From NCBI RefSeq assembly GCF_011751745.2, contig NZ_CP061170.1, positions 3,162,001-3,226,000 on the forward strand: DNA of 64,000 nucleotides, in the 5' to 3' direction. A model generated the notes under the pieces. That model was not told the DNA's origin. It worked only from the letters and a program-made list of their open reading frames with translations, and searched no databases. The DNA comes from Paramicrobacterium fandaimingii. Its GTDB lineage: Bacteria > Actinomycetota > Actinomycetes > Actinomycetales > Microbacteriaceae. This document shows, one piece after another, positions 53,849 to 62,387 of this stretch; position 1 is the stretch's first letter, and the number at the start of each line of letters is the position of its first letter. Both the position numbers and the translations under genes were made by a program.

Positions 53849-54460
53849 ATGGAAAGCGAGAAGGCGAACGGCGTCGTGCGCGGCGACGACGGTCTCTTCC
53901 GCCCCACGTGGGCGGCCTCAGACCACCTCATGCGCGACTACTACGACACCGAGTGGGGCATGCCGGTGCGCGATGAGCGCGGCCTTTTCGAGCGCATCAG
54001 CCTCGAGGCGTTTCAGTCAGGTCTCTCGTGGGCGACGATTCTGCGCAAGCGTCCCGCCTTTCGTACGGCGTTCGCCGATTTCGATCCGGATGCTGTCGCC
54101 GCATTCGGCGACGACGATGTCGACTGTCTTCTCGGCGACGCGGGGATCGTCCGAAATCGGGCGAAGATCCTCGCCACCATCGGCAATGCGCGGGCGACCG
54201 TGGAGATGCGCGGCGACGGGGGTCTCGTCGAATTCGTGTGGTCGTTTCAGCCCGCCGAGACGCCGCAGCCGCGCACCTTCGCCGATGTGCCCACGTCGAG
54301 TCCCGAATCGCTCGCGCTCTCGAAAGCACTGCGGGGGCGAGGCTTCCGCTTTGTCGGCCCGACGACGATGTTCGCCCTGATGGAGGCTGTCGGCATGATC
54401 GACACCCATCTCGTCGATAGTCACCGGCGCGGCAGTTCGGGCGTGTGGCCCCGGGCATAG
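53849..54460 (+). CDS. tag: DNA-3-methyladenine glycosylase I, zinc-site variant
   Basis: A 203-residue TagI-type glycosylase: YYDTEWGMPV, LFERISLEAFQSGLSWATILRKRPAFRTAF, DAGIVRNRAKILATIGNARA, and LRGRGFRFVGPTTMFALMEAVGMIDTH. It removes 3-methyladenine from DNA. Compared with E. coli TAG (Cys4, His17, His175, Cys179), the N-terminal CxW is absent, His17 is Tyr and Cys179 is Ser; only the His175 equivalent remains. The zinc snap thus seems lost. It lies 10 bases after ogt, in the same alkylation-repair operon. Confidence 0.88.
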   Translation: MESEKANGVVRGDDGLFRPTWAASDHLMRDYYDTEWGMPVRDERGLFERISLEAFQSGLSWATILRKRPAFRTAFADFDPDAVAAFGDDDVDCLLGDAGIVRNRAKILATIGNARATVEMRGDGGLVEFVWSFQPAETPQPRTFADVPTSSPESLALSKALRGRGFRFVGPTTMFALMEAVGMIDTHLVDSHRRGSSGVWPRA

Positions 54461-54468
54461 GCCGCGAT

Positions 54469-55836
54469 TCAGAAGGGCATCAGCGTCAGCATCCACGTGC
54501 CGAGTGCCCACAGCAGAAACGCCATCGCGCCCGCAGCGAGGGCGCCGATCACATGGATCGCAACGCCCAGCTTTGGAACATGCGGGATGTGCGAGATCGA
54601 ATTCGCACCGACCATCGCCTCAATCAGCGTCTTCCCCGTTTCGGGCTTGTCAAAATACGCCACGTGCTCGCGCCACCAGCTCGTCGCCCGCGACACCGGA
54701 ACGTAGCGAACGAAATCGGCGTCGCCTCGCGGACCAAGGCACACGGGGTCCATGAGGGACTTAATGACGGCGACCTGACAATCCGGTGTCTTGTGCTGGT
54801 CTCGCGGGGCATTCGCCAGCCGAACGATGACGAATGCAGCGACACCGAAGTAGACCAGCAAAAACGCGACCTCACCGAGACCGCTCCACGCGAAGTCCCA
54901 GAATCCGCGGCTCATGGCGTCTGCCCGATCACTCACCTCGGCAGGCATGACCATGCGCGGCGGCCACAACCCGGCGAACGTATCTACCGCCACCCCCACC
55001 AGGCCCGCGAGCCCGTTCCACAACGCTGTGAGAACAAGCGCGAACACCATCGGAAAGGTCAGGAGCACAGTCCACAGGGCGACAACGACTCCCGGGCTTC
55101 GGCGCAGCATCCGGAGAATTCCGAGAGGAAACTCACCCGATCCGACCCAGACGCACGTGTCGACGTCGGTAGTGATCGCGACGCGGCGACCGATCTCAGC
55201 GCCCTGCGAGTGCCCGACCACGATGACAGCATCCGACTGCTGCCTCACGCTCTCGACGAGTTCACGCACCGAGGCGATTGCCGTGTCGTCGAGTCTGTCC
55301 GACCGGTACATCCAGGCGTCGCCGATCCACGAGGACACGATTGTGCGCGCTACCGTCGACAGCCGCCTGTTGACGAGGATTAGTGGTGTGACCAGAAGTG
55401 CGAGAACCATGATGACCGGGGCCACGATCGGCACGAGCATCACCGTTCCCGCCGGCAAAATCTGCAGCAGAGGATGCGTCCGGCCGCCTCGTTCCTGCAC
55501 GTGGAGAATATCGATGACCCAGCCGGCCATTGTCAGCCAGATGGCGAACGGTGCAACCCGAAGCATCCACAGCAGCACCGACCGCCACGGCGGCGGGTCC
55601 ACGAGATGATCCCAGCGTCCATCGTGCAGCGTCACCTCGATGGGAACGCAGTTTGGCAAGCTGACATCGAGAACACGTGCTCCCTGGTCGGCGTCCGTCA
55701 CACCCTCGGCATCCGTGACCGAGCCGCCGAGCGACTCGGCGCCACGCCGAACGGCCAATGCCACGTCGCGCGTTGTCTGCCCCTGCGCCTGTCGACCGAT
55801 TCCGTGAATACAGACGATCCCGAACCTCGGCTTCAC
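54469..55836 (-). CDS. Membrane-anchored alpha/beta-hydrolase-like protein
   Basis: A 455-residue protein. The N-terminus has the oxyanion-type GIVCIHGIGRQ and, near residue 210, the nucleophile elbow VVGHSQGAE, both of alpha/beta-hydrolases. About six transmembrane helices are inserted around these (for example at 95-120, 130-155, 250-280 and near the C-terminus). The activity is unknown; a lipase or esterase acting at the membrane is plausible. GTG 55836 follows GGGGTGA. Confidence 0.75.
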   Translation of the reverse strand: MKPRFGIVCIHGIGRQAQGQTTRDVALAVRRGAESLGGSVTDAEGVTDADQGARVLDVSLPNCVPIEVTLHDGRWDHLVDPPPWRSVLLWMLRVAPFAIWLTMAGWVIDILHVQERGGRTHPLLQILPAGTVMLVPIVAPVIMVLALLVTPLILVNRRLSTVARTIVSSWIGDAWMYRSDRLDDTAIASVRELVESVRQQSDAVIVVGHSQGAEIGRRVAITTDVDTCVWVGSGEFPLGILRMLRRSPGVVVALWTVLLTFPMVFALVLTALWNGLAGLVGVAVDTFAGLWPPRMVMPAEVSDRADAMSRGFWDFAWSGLGEVAFLLVYFGVAAFVIVRLANAPRDQHKTPDCQVAVIKSLMDPVCLGPRGDADFVRYVPVSRATSWWREHVAYFDKPETGKTLIEAMVGANSISHIPHVPKLGVAIHVIGALAAGAMAFLLWALGTWMLTLMPF

Positions 55837-55907
55837 CGAATCACCCCGATGACCTGTATAACAGCAGTGGCACTCGCTGGCGAATGTTTCAGCCAGCGCG
55901 GCGACAC

Positions 55908-56366
55908 TTACCGCGCGGCGCGTGCGGCGCTGATAACGCCGCTGACGGCATCGCGAAGCTTCTCGACGTCACCCGGCGTCATCTGAAACTTCGCACCCAT
56001 CGCAATCGGCACCTGCTTGGCCCGCTCGCGCAGCTCATGACCGTCGTCGGTCAGCTCGATGGCAAGCTGCCGCTCATCGAGCGGATTGCGGGTGCGACGC
56101 ACGTACCCGACGCGCTCGAGACGCTTGACCATCGGCGAGAGCGTCGCGGCCTCGAGCATGAGCAGGTCACCGAGCCCCGAGAGCGACAGCGTTCCGTGCT
56201 CCCAGAGCGCAAGCATCACAAGGTATTGCGGATGGGTCAGATTGAGCGGCTCGAGCTCAGAGCGGTATGCGTCAATGACGGTGCGCGACGCAACAGCCAA
56301 GGCAAAGCACAGCTGGCTTTCGAGCGCGAGCGGATCGTCGACGGTCACCTCGACGTCGCCACTCAT
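55908..56366 (-). CDS. MarR family regulator, OhrR-like
   Basis: A 152-residue MarR protein with the sensor helix LESQLCFALAVASRTV containing a Cys at the OhrR position, and HPQYLVMLALWEHGTL, LEAATLSPMVKRLERVGYVRRTRNPLDERQL as the winged helix. It probably senses oxidants or electrophiles. Its ATG overlaps the stop of the upstream CxxC protein gene (ATGA). No ohr gene is adjacent. Confidence 0.87.
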   Translation of the reverse strand: MSGDVEVTVDDPLALESQLCFALAVASRTVIDAYRSELEPLNLTHPQYLVMLALWEHGTLSLSGLGDLLMLEAATLSPMVKRLERVGYVRRTRNPLDERQLAIELTDDGHELRERAKQVPIAMGAKFQMTPGDVEKLRDAVSGVISAARAAR

Positions 56367-56575
56367 TGCGGGCACCGCACGCGGGTGGGGTGGTACTGCC
56401 CGGCACTGCGCGAAATCGCATGCTCCGACATGGGCCGAGAGCACATGGGGCAGGGTGGGTTCGCTGGCCGCACGTCGGGACCTTCGTCATAGCCCGCGCC
56501 AACCTGAGCCGGGCCGGTGAATGTGCGAATCCCCCGGTTCATCAACTCGTAGAAGCGCCAGAATCGCTCGCCCAT
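56363..56575 (-). CDS. Small CxxC zinc-ribbon-like protein coupled to MarR gene
   Basis: A 70-residue protein: hydrophobic-aromatic N-terminus (MGERFWRFYELMNRGIRTF), then PPCPMCSRPMSEH and a C-terminal RVRCPQ, giving CxxC plus His and Cys as possible zinc ligands. I do not recognise the family. ATG 56575 follows AAGGGCG. Its stop overlaps the MarR start, so it is the first gene of a two-gene operon; it may be the regulated partner or a redox switch. Confidence 0.65.
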   Translation of the reverse strand: MGERFWRFYELMNRGIRTFTGPAQVGAGYDEGPDVRPANPPCPMCSRPMSEHAISRSAGQYHPTRVRCPQ

Positions 56576-56753
56576 CACACTCGCCCTTCTCGCACACCGT
56601 TCGTGCACGATTACTTTGTACCCTAAGTATCTTCGACGCTCTTCGCCAGTGCAACGACGTTCGCCGTGGCGGAATCAGGGCGGCGTATAGACCATTCCCG
56701 GCCATCGATTTCCCTGGCGCTGACGAGCACCACCAACCGAACCTGGCGTGAGG

Positions 56754-57242
56754 CTACTTCGCCAGTCGAACGGTCGGAGCGTCGGCCTCGTTCCAGCGGA
56801 ACAGCACCAGGTGCCAAAGACCTGGCTTCTTCCGCGAGGGGTCGATCAGTCCGTTCGCGCCACGCGCGACAAGCGTGTCGCGAACGGCCCACGACGAGGG
56901 TGTTCCCCCGGAAGCCACGGTCTCCTGCCACGGAGCAATCGCATCAGCGAAGGTGACGCCCGTCGCCTCCAACGCTGCGGTGTCGCGCAGGTCGACGATG
57001 CTGCGGGCCTCGACCTCAACGGCCATGACCTCAAGCGCCGGGGAACGCTGATCCCTATGAGCGATCATCGCGGCTTCGACACCCTCGACAGATGAACTCA
57101 GATACAGCGTCGGCTGATGAGGTCTCGAGTAGCGTCCCGCCGAACGCGATCCCGCTATCGCGAACTGGCGAAATGAGGGATCGATTGCGCGGTAGAAGGT
57201 GCCGCGAATCACGAGAGCGCGGGTCAGTTCATCGCCGGTCAC
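56754..57242 (-). CDS. RES domain protein (possible NAD-degrading toxin)
   Basis: A 162-residue protein with a RES domain: GTFYRAIDPSFRQFA (conserved Arg), GRYSRPHQPTLYLSSSVEGVEAAM (Ser/Glu region) and LWHLVLFRW at the C-terminus. RES toxins phosphorolyse NAD+ and are normally encoded after a Xre/ParS antitoxin gene. No such gene lies upstream here. GTG 57242 is used; a TTG at 57350 in the same frame would add 36 residues. If active without antitoxin it may be a decayed or solitary copy. Confidence 0.65.
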   Translation of the reverse strand: MTGDELTRALVIRGTFYRAIDPSFRQFAIAGSRSAGRYSRPHQPTLYLSSSVEGVEAAMIAHRDQRSPALEVMAVEVEARSIVDLRDTAALEATGVTFADAIAPWQETVASGGTPSSWAVRDTLVARGANGLIDPSRKKPGLWHLVLFRWNEADAPTVRLAK

Positions 57243-57409
57243 GCTAGCAGTATGCCATCCCTTTTGCCCCGGAACTGGTTCTGGCGAGAAGGTGTCCTCA
57301 TCGCGGCCATTAACGATCGTTTCCGGCACCCCTTTGTAGGCGCTTGCCAAGTCGACGCCGCAGGCTGTGGATCGAGTCTTTCGAATGTGCTTGCTGGGAG
57401 GATTGAAAG

Positions 57410-58279
57410 ATGAGGTACAAACAGAGCCCAGAGCCAGCTCACGCTCTCATCGCTGCGGGCCGCCGACACTCCGCCGCCGTATTGGCAGATGGCTCCGTAC
57501 TTGTCGCTGGTCGCTCGAATTCGGAGGAGCTGCGAGTGGAAGGTTGGGGCGACGTTGTTGCCGTGGCCGTAGGTGGCGTACACACTGCTTCGAACACCGG
57601 TCGCGCCCACACGGTCGGGTTGCGCAAAGACGGCACGGTACTCGCGACTGGCTGGAACAACGAGGGACAGTGTGACGTCGAGGATTGGTCTCAGGTCGTG
57701 AGCATCGCCGCCGGGTGGCGTCGCACGCTTGGAGTCCGTGCGGATGGGACAGCTCTCGCGGCTGGTAGGCGAAACGAGGGAGCCAACGACGTTGAAGGAT
57801 GGGGCGAACTTGTATCCGTCGCGGCGGGTGACTGGCACACCATTGGGCTCCGCGCAGACGGTACGGCTGTTGCCGTTGGGAACAATCGAAGAGGGCAGTG
57901 CGCGATCACAGGATGGCGCAATTTGCGTGCGGTGGCTGCGGGCTATCTACACACGATCGGTCTGACCCAAGACGGCAAGGTGGTTGCGGCCGGGGATCGG
58001 ATGGCCGGCGTCGATGAATTAGGAGCTTGGGACAACATCACGGCAGTCTCAGCAGGGAGCTATCACACGGTTGCAGTCCTCGAAGATGGCAGGGTGCTCG
58101 CGGCCGGAGACAACAGCCGCGGTCAGTGTGACGTGGCAGCGTGGCGCGATGTCATAGCGGTCGCCGCGGGATCGACCCACACCCTCGGCCTTCGATCAGA
58201 TGGAACTGTGCTCGCATCCGGAAACGACGACGATGGCCAGTGCGACGTCGACGGTTGGCTACTCACTCACGCCCATTAA
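57410..58279 (+). CDS. RCC1-repeat beta-propeller protein
   Basis: A 289-residue protein made of about six RCC1-type repeats of 38-42 residues, each with the pattern HTVGLRKDGTVLATGWNNEG or close variants. RCC1 propellers bind proteins; bacterial solitary forms have no known function. No signal peptide is seen, so it may be cytosolic. Start ATG 57410 follows GGGAGG. It is divergent from the RES gene. Confidence 0.85.
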   Translation: MRYKQSPEPAHALIAAGRRHSAAVLADGSVLVAGRSNSEELRVEGWGDVVAVAVGGVHTASNTGRAHTVGLRKDGTVLATGWNNEGQCDVEDWSQVVSIAAGWRRTLGVRADGTALAAGRRNEGANDVEGWGELVSVAAGDWHTIGLRADGTAVAVGNNRRGQCAITGWRNLRAVAAGYLHTIGLTQDGKVVAAGDRMAGVDELGAWDNITAVSAGSYHTVAVLEDGRVLAAGDNSRGQCDVAAWRDVIAVAAGSTHTLGLRSDGTVLASGNDDDGQCDVDGWLLTHAH

Positions 58280-58357
58280 CGGTCATTATCGGTCGAGAGT
58301 GCTCCCTTCCGACCGCAAGCCTCTCGGTGCGGTCATTGACGATCGCTATCGATCGCC

Positions 58358-58999
58358 TCAGGGCAGCTCGTAGACCATACCGGCGCCGCCGTCACCGATG
58401 AGAGCCAGTCCAGCTTCGAGCGCAGTCGGCACGCGATTCACAAGATCATCGGATGCTGGCGAGCCAGCGTGCCGCGCATCAGCTCCCGGCCACACCACAG
58501 CGGTGACGTTGCCCGTCGGTTCAGGCAGCTGCGCACCGAGAACGAGGAACTGCGCGTCGAGGATCTGGGAGGACACAGCATCGAGGCTGACCAAGAGGTC
58601 GGCACCGCACACAACGACGACGTCAGAACCCTCGGCCGCATCAACCAGATCGGTGACCACATCCGACGGCCCGGACGTGACGACGTCGACGGACGCGTCG
58701 ACCCTCGCCGCAGCTTTCTCGACAGCATCCGGTATTACATCGTCTGTTCCCTCCGCAATGATGAACGCGATCTCGATTCCAGCCTCGATCGGGGGCAGCT
58801 GCTCCGGTACTGGCAACACGCTGCCCGGCGACGGTGATGCGCTCGGCTGCGGCTCTGCCTTCTGAGACGTTGCGGCTCCCGGCGCGCGAGAGGAGGTTGC
58901 GCTGCCCGCGGCTGCGCCATCGACGGAACACCCCGTGAGAGTGACCGCCGCCGCGAGAACCAGGCCGACTCCGGCACGTCGGTGGTGAAATCTGAACAT
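58358..58999 (-). CDS. Hypothetical lipoprotein, BMP-like fold
   Basis: A 213-residue lipoprotein with lipobox LTGC (Cys24), a Ser/Pro/Ala linker and a C-terminal domain: IEIAFIIAEGTDDVIPDAVEKAAARVDASVDVV, VVVVCGADLLVSLDA. The alternating strands and helices resemble the start of BMP/Med-type binding proteins, but only about one lobe is present. Function unknown. ATG 58999 follows AAAGGGCG. Confidence 0.72.
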   Translation of the reverse strand: MFRFHHRRAGVGLVLAAAVTLTGCSVDGAAAGSATSSRAPGAATSQKAEPQPSASPSPGSVLPVPEQLPPIEAGIEIAFIIAEGTDDVIPDAVEKAAARVDASVDVVTSGPSDVVTDLVDAAEGSDVVVVCGADLLVSLDAVSSQILDAQFLVLGAQLPEPTGNVTAVVWPGADARHAGSPASDDLVNRVPTALEAGLALIGDGGAGMVYELP

Positions 59000-59090
59000 G
59001 CGCCCTTTCAGGGGGTTGGTCTTCAGGGGTCGGATCTTGGGGAACTGAGGGCTTCAGTGGCTGGGGCGACGAGCGACGTCATGAGCACGC

Positions 59091-59129
59091 GTGCGGTAGG
59101 CACCGGCACGAAGCCGGCACCTGCCGCAC
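59091..59129 (-). terminator. Long hairpin after phosphoesterase gene
   Basis: Arms 59091-59107 and 59113-59129 pair at 14 of 17 positions with a 5-base loop. It follows the stop of the minus-strand phosphoesterase gene by 24 bases and precedes the lipoprotein gene. A factor-independent terminator is likely although no T-run is seen. Confidence 0.6.
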
Positions 59130-59152
59130 GGTGCACACGTGATGCGTTCGGA

Positions 59153-61549
59153 TTACGCGTTCAGCCTGCGGCGACGCACAGCCGCTGTCACGGCGAGCCC
59201 GACACCGAGCATCACGAGCAGCCCCGCTGCGACCAGCCACGGCAGCGCTTCGGCACCCGTGTACGGCAGCTCCCCGCTCGCGCTGTCGCCCGAATTTCCG
59301 GGCGCTGAACCAGCGTCGTCTTCTGCATCTTCGCCAGGCTCAGCACCGGGACCTGTGCCCGGCACCTCAGCGGCGACGACAGTCACCTCGCGCGTCGCGG
59401 TCTGCGTGTTGCCCGCAGCATCCGCAACGCTGTACTCAAGCGAGTAGCTGCCGAGCGTCGCGGTGTCGACGCTGCCGGTCACCGTGACGGCATCCGTGAG
59501 GTCTCCGTCAGTGTCGTCTGCGGCGCTGACACCGGCCATCGGGTCAAAGTCGCTGCCCTGCTCGACCTCGCCGCTCGTGGGCACCGTCAGCTGCGGAGCC
59601 ACGGTGTCTTCGCGCGTCAGCGTCACCTGATCGACGACGCTGTTCACGGCAGCCCGCGCGACGCTTTGTTCGCTGCGATACGTGGTGATGGTGATGGCGT
59701 CGTCCGTCACCTCGATGTTGGTGTAGTTGCGCACCTTCTCCTGGTTGATCACCGAGGCATACCAGGCATCGGGAGCGGTGACGTCGTAGTACTTCGACCC
59801 ACTCGCCGAGTTCGCCGTCACATAGAGCACGTCGCCCTCGCCCGCGACGACATCGTTCGATGCTGCGGTCTCGTCCGGGTTCGCGAGCTCGCCGTCGTTG
59901 ATGAGGTAGCTGCGCGTGTAGCTGTGGTCGTGCCCCTGAAGCACCAGGTCGACGCCGAGGTCGCTGATGAGTGTTGGCAGCTCGTTGCGCATCGAGATGA
60001 TGTTCGAGTCGTTGACGTGTGCCGCCACCGAATAGATCGAGTGGTGGAACGCCACAACAGACCAGCGAGCGTCAGCACCGTGCTCTGCAACGACGTCGCG
60101 CAAGAACTGCTCATGCGCGTCGATGTCGGGATTGTTCGAGTTGATCACCATGTAGAGAACGCCCTTGAAGCTGAACCAGTAGTCGCCGCCAGACGACGAG
60201 TCGCTCAGCGCGGCGCCTGCCTCCGAGTCGAGGTTCGGCGTCGTGTAGTGCTGCTCGTACGCCTTCGATCCGACGTCGTGGTTGCCGATAACGGGAACGG
60301 TGGGAATCTGCTGCATCTGCTTCGGGGACAGGTACGCGTCGTACTCGTTCTCGCTCGATGCCGTGTTCACCTGGTCTCCAGCGGAAAACAGCATCTCGCT
60401 CTGGGGAAACTGCTCAAGTGCGACGTCGAGGGTGTCTTGCCAGCCTGCCTTGTCCGATGCCACGTTTCCTGAAGCGCCGATCTGCGGGTCACCGAAGAAC
60501 AAGAAGTTGTAGTCGCCGGTGAAGTCCGCCGTGCTGAACATCTGCACGTCAGACCAGCCGAGCGCGTCACTGCCGACGCGGTATGCATACGTTGAATTCT
60601 CGCTGAGTCCGTCGAGAGTTGCGCGGCGGTTCTGCTCGCCGCTCGTGGTCTCGCCACCGGCGGCGTCGACGGTTGTCGCGCTGTCGGCGGGGAATTCAGC
60701 ACCGGATGCTGGCGCCACGGCGTACTGCACGTACTGCGCCTCGTCGACATCCGTGTACCAGGTGAGGTTGCGCGAGCTCTCGTCGCTTCCGATGCTCATC
60801 ACGAGGTTGTCGAAGCTCGCGTGCTCCGGAGTGACGAGCGGGGCGAGCTCGCTCATGTCGAAGTAGATGTCTGAGCTGGTGTCGCGGTCTTGGTAAAGCG
60901 CGACGGCAACGGTGTTCTCGCCAGTCTGCAGAACGTCGGTGGGGACAGTGAATGTCGAGGTGAGCGGTGAGCCGTTGCTCGAGCCCGCGTACATCAGATT
61001 GCGCTCGGCCTCGGGCGCAGCATCCACCGTGTCGTCGACGAAACCGGCAACCTGCGTGCCGTTGACGAAAATCTGAATGGCGTCGTCGTAGGTGACGGTT
61101 CCACTCAGTCCGTTGAGTTCAGAAAGCTCGTCCGTGGTGACTGTGACGTCAGTGCGAAAGTGGAACGTGCGCACGTTGGGCGGCGCTTCGCCGTCGACGT
61201 ACTGGTTCAGCAGTGTGGTGATCGGAAAGTTCGCGCCGATACCCTCGGCCTCGCCGCGCTTCGCGCCGAATGTGCCGGTTGCCGACTTCCATGCGGCGTC
61301 GTCGAAGTCGCCGGTCGTCCATGACAGCCGGTCATCTGACCCCGCTGCCGGATCTGTGTCGTTGTCCGAGTAGCTCCACACGGTTGATGCCGTGTCGATG
61401 TAGGTGTCGGGCAGCTCGGCGGCGAATGCAACGCCCGCCGAGGCTGAGAACATGGTTGCCAGCAGTGCCGTGGCACTGGCTGTGGCGATGGTGCGTCTCG
61501 AGCGGTGGGATGCTCGCGGGCGCAGTTCCGCTGTGAGCGGTGCTGTCAT
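59153..61549 (-). CDS. Cell-wall-anchored metallophosphoesterase
   Basis: A 798-residue surface protein: signal peptide (cleavage near residue 43), a beta-sandwich of about 200 residues, a purple-acid-phosphatase-like fibronectin domain, and the catalytic metallophosphoesterase domain (FFGDPQIG, SAGDQVNT, IGNHDVGS, AFHHSIYS, QGHDHSY). A DUF5011 Ig-like domain, an acidic stalk and a sortase signal LPYTG with membrane helix and Arg tail follow. It likely frees phosphate from esters at the surface. ATG 61549 follows GGAGGAAG. A Pho-box-like sequence lies upstream. Confidence 0.92.
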   Translation of the reverse strand: MTAPLTAELRPRASHRSRRTIATASATALLATMFSASAGVAFAAELPDTYIDTASTVWSYSDNDTDPAAGSDDRLSWTTGDFDDAAWKSATGTFGAKRGEAEGIGANFPITTLLNQYVDGEAPPNVRTFHFRTDVTVTTDELSELNGLSGTVTYDDAIQIFVNGTQVAGFVDDTVDAAPEAERNLMYAGSSNGSPLTSTFTVPTDVLQTGENTVAVALYQDRDTSSDIYFDMSELAPLVTPEHASFDNLVMSIGSDESSRNLTWYTDVDEAQYVQYAVAPASGAEFPADSATTVDAAGGETTSGEQNRRATLDGLSENSTYAYRVGSDALGWSDVQMFSTADFTGDYNFLFFGDPQIGASGNVASDKAGWQDTLDVALEQFPQSEMLFSAGDQVNTASSENEYDAYLSPKQMQQIPTVPVIGNHDVGSKAYEQHYTTPNLDSEAGAALSDSSSGGDYWFSFKGVLYMVINSNNPDIDAHEQFLRDVVAEHGADARWSVVAFHHSIYSVAAHVNDSNIISMRNELPTLISDLGVDLVLQGHDHSYTRSYLINDGELANPDETAASNDVVAGEGDVLYVTANSASGSKYYDVTAPDAWYASVINQEKVRNYTNIEVTDDAITITTYRSEQSVARAAVNSVVDQVTLTREDTVAPQLTVPTSGEVEQGSDFDPMAGVSAADDTDGDLTDAVTVTGSVDTATLGSYSLEYSVADAAGNTQTATREVTVVAAEVPGTGPGAEPGEDAEDDAGSAPGNSGDSASGELPYTGAEALPWLVAAGLLVMLGVGLAVTAAVRRRRLNA

Positions 61550-61623
61550 TCTTCCTCCACGTGTCGGCCGGGGGCGGCCGCGGCCTGACACCTGCTTCGG
61601 TGCCACTCAGCGAACGTAGAGGC

Positions 61624-61645
61624 GCAGCGTGACGCGACGGTGAAC
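61624..61645 (-). promoter_or_regulatory. Candidate PhoP box
   Basis: On the minus strand two 11-base units follow one another: GTTCACCGTCG (9 of 11 to the Streptomyces PHO-box unit) and CGTCACGCTGC (7 of 11). They lie about 75 bases before the phosphatase start. The match is moderate. Confidence 0.35.
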
Positions 61646-61744
61646 ACATGGCAAAGTCCCGTCTCGCGTGCGACGGTTACCAGGATGCTGTCGCGCGCTC
61701 AGCCGGTGGCGCAGATGCTGCCCTCTGTCGGACTGCATCGGCTG

Positions 61745-62134
61745 CTACCAGACGACCTCAATATCGAACTCGGCGAACGCATGATTGCGGCTGATGAGCG
61801 GGAGCGCTTCGATTGTGCTCTGCGCTGCCAGCATCCTGTCGAAGGGGTCTCGATGTGCGGCTTCGAGACCGCCAGCGAGCACCCCGTGACGGAACGTGAT
61901 GGGCAGGTGCGTGAAACCATGCTCCGTTGACAGCTCGCCAAACTTCTCGGCCGCTTCTGGTACGCCGTTCAGCTTGCCCAGCCGCGTCTTCGTCGCGATC
62001 TCCCATGCACTGGCGGCACTGACGCAGACGACGTTTGATCGATTCTCTATGACCTCGATCGCGGTCGTCGAGAGCCGCCGATCGTTCGTCAGCCACCACA
62101 GCAGAACATGGGTATCGAGAAGGTAACCCAGCAT
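61745..62134 (-). CDS. vapC: VapC-type PIN ribonuclease toxin
   Basis: A 129-residue PIN toxin: LLDTHVLLWW with Asp7, SAWEIATK and DPFDRMLAAQ give the acidic metal site. PIN toxins cut tRNA or rRNA. ATG 62134 overlaps the antitoxin stop as TGATG. The partner antitoxin is of the Phd type. Confidence 0.9.
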   Translation of the reverse strand: MLGYLLDTHVLLWWLTNDRRLSTTAIEVIENRSNVVCVSAASAWEIATKTRLGKLNGVPEAAEKFGELSTEHGFTHLPITFRHGVLAGGLEAAHRDPFDRMLAAQSTIEALPLISRNHAFAEFDIEVVW

Positions 62135-62364
62135 CAGGCTTGCCACGCGGCGAGCTCATTTTCGGGCAACTCGTCGAAGAACTCGTCACCCACCACGCCC
62201 GCGAGCCCGCCCGGCGCACGTTTACCCGCGGCCGGATCCAGCGGCACAAGCCGCGCGTACGGCTTTCCCGACTTTGCCAGGACGATCTCTTCTCCCGCGT
62301 GAGCACGCTCGAGCAAGCGCGACAACTGGGTCTTCGCCACGTGAACGTTCACCACAGCATCCAT
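62134..62364 (-). CDS. vapB: Phd/YefM-type antitoxin
   Basis: A 76-residue antitoxin: VNVHVAKTQLSRLLERAHAGEEIVLAKSGKPYARLVPLD is the DNA-binding Phd fold; the C-terminal 35 residues bind the toxin. It represses its own operon, alone or with VapC. ATG 62364 follows GGAGGGC. The gene overlaps vapC by the TGATG junction. Confidence 0.9.
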   Translation of the reverse strand: MDAVVNVHVAKTQLSRLLERAHAGEEIVLAKSGKPYARLVPLDPAAGKRAPGGLAGVVGDEFFDELPENELAAWQA

Positions 62365-62387
62365 GGTGCCCTCCTCGACTAGGTCAC

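Noticed and set aside
58280..58357. GGTCATTATCGGTC / GGTCATTGACGATC near-repeat after the RCC1 gene
   Set aside because: Copies are short and imperfect, and no function or recurrence elsewhere in the window was seen.
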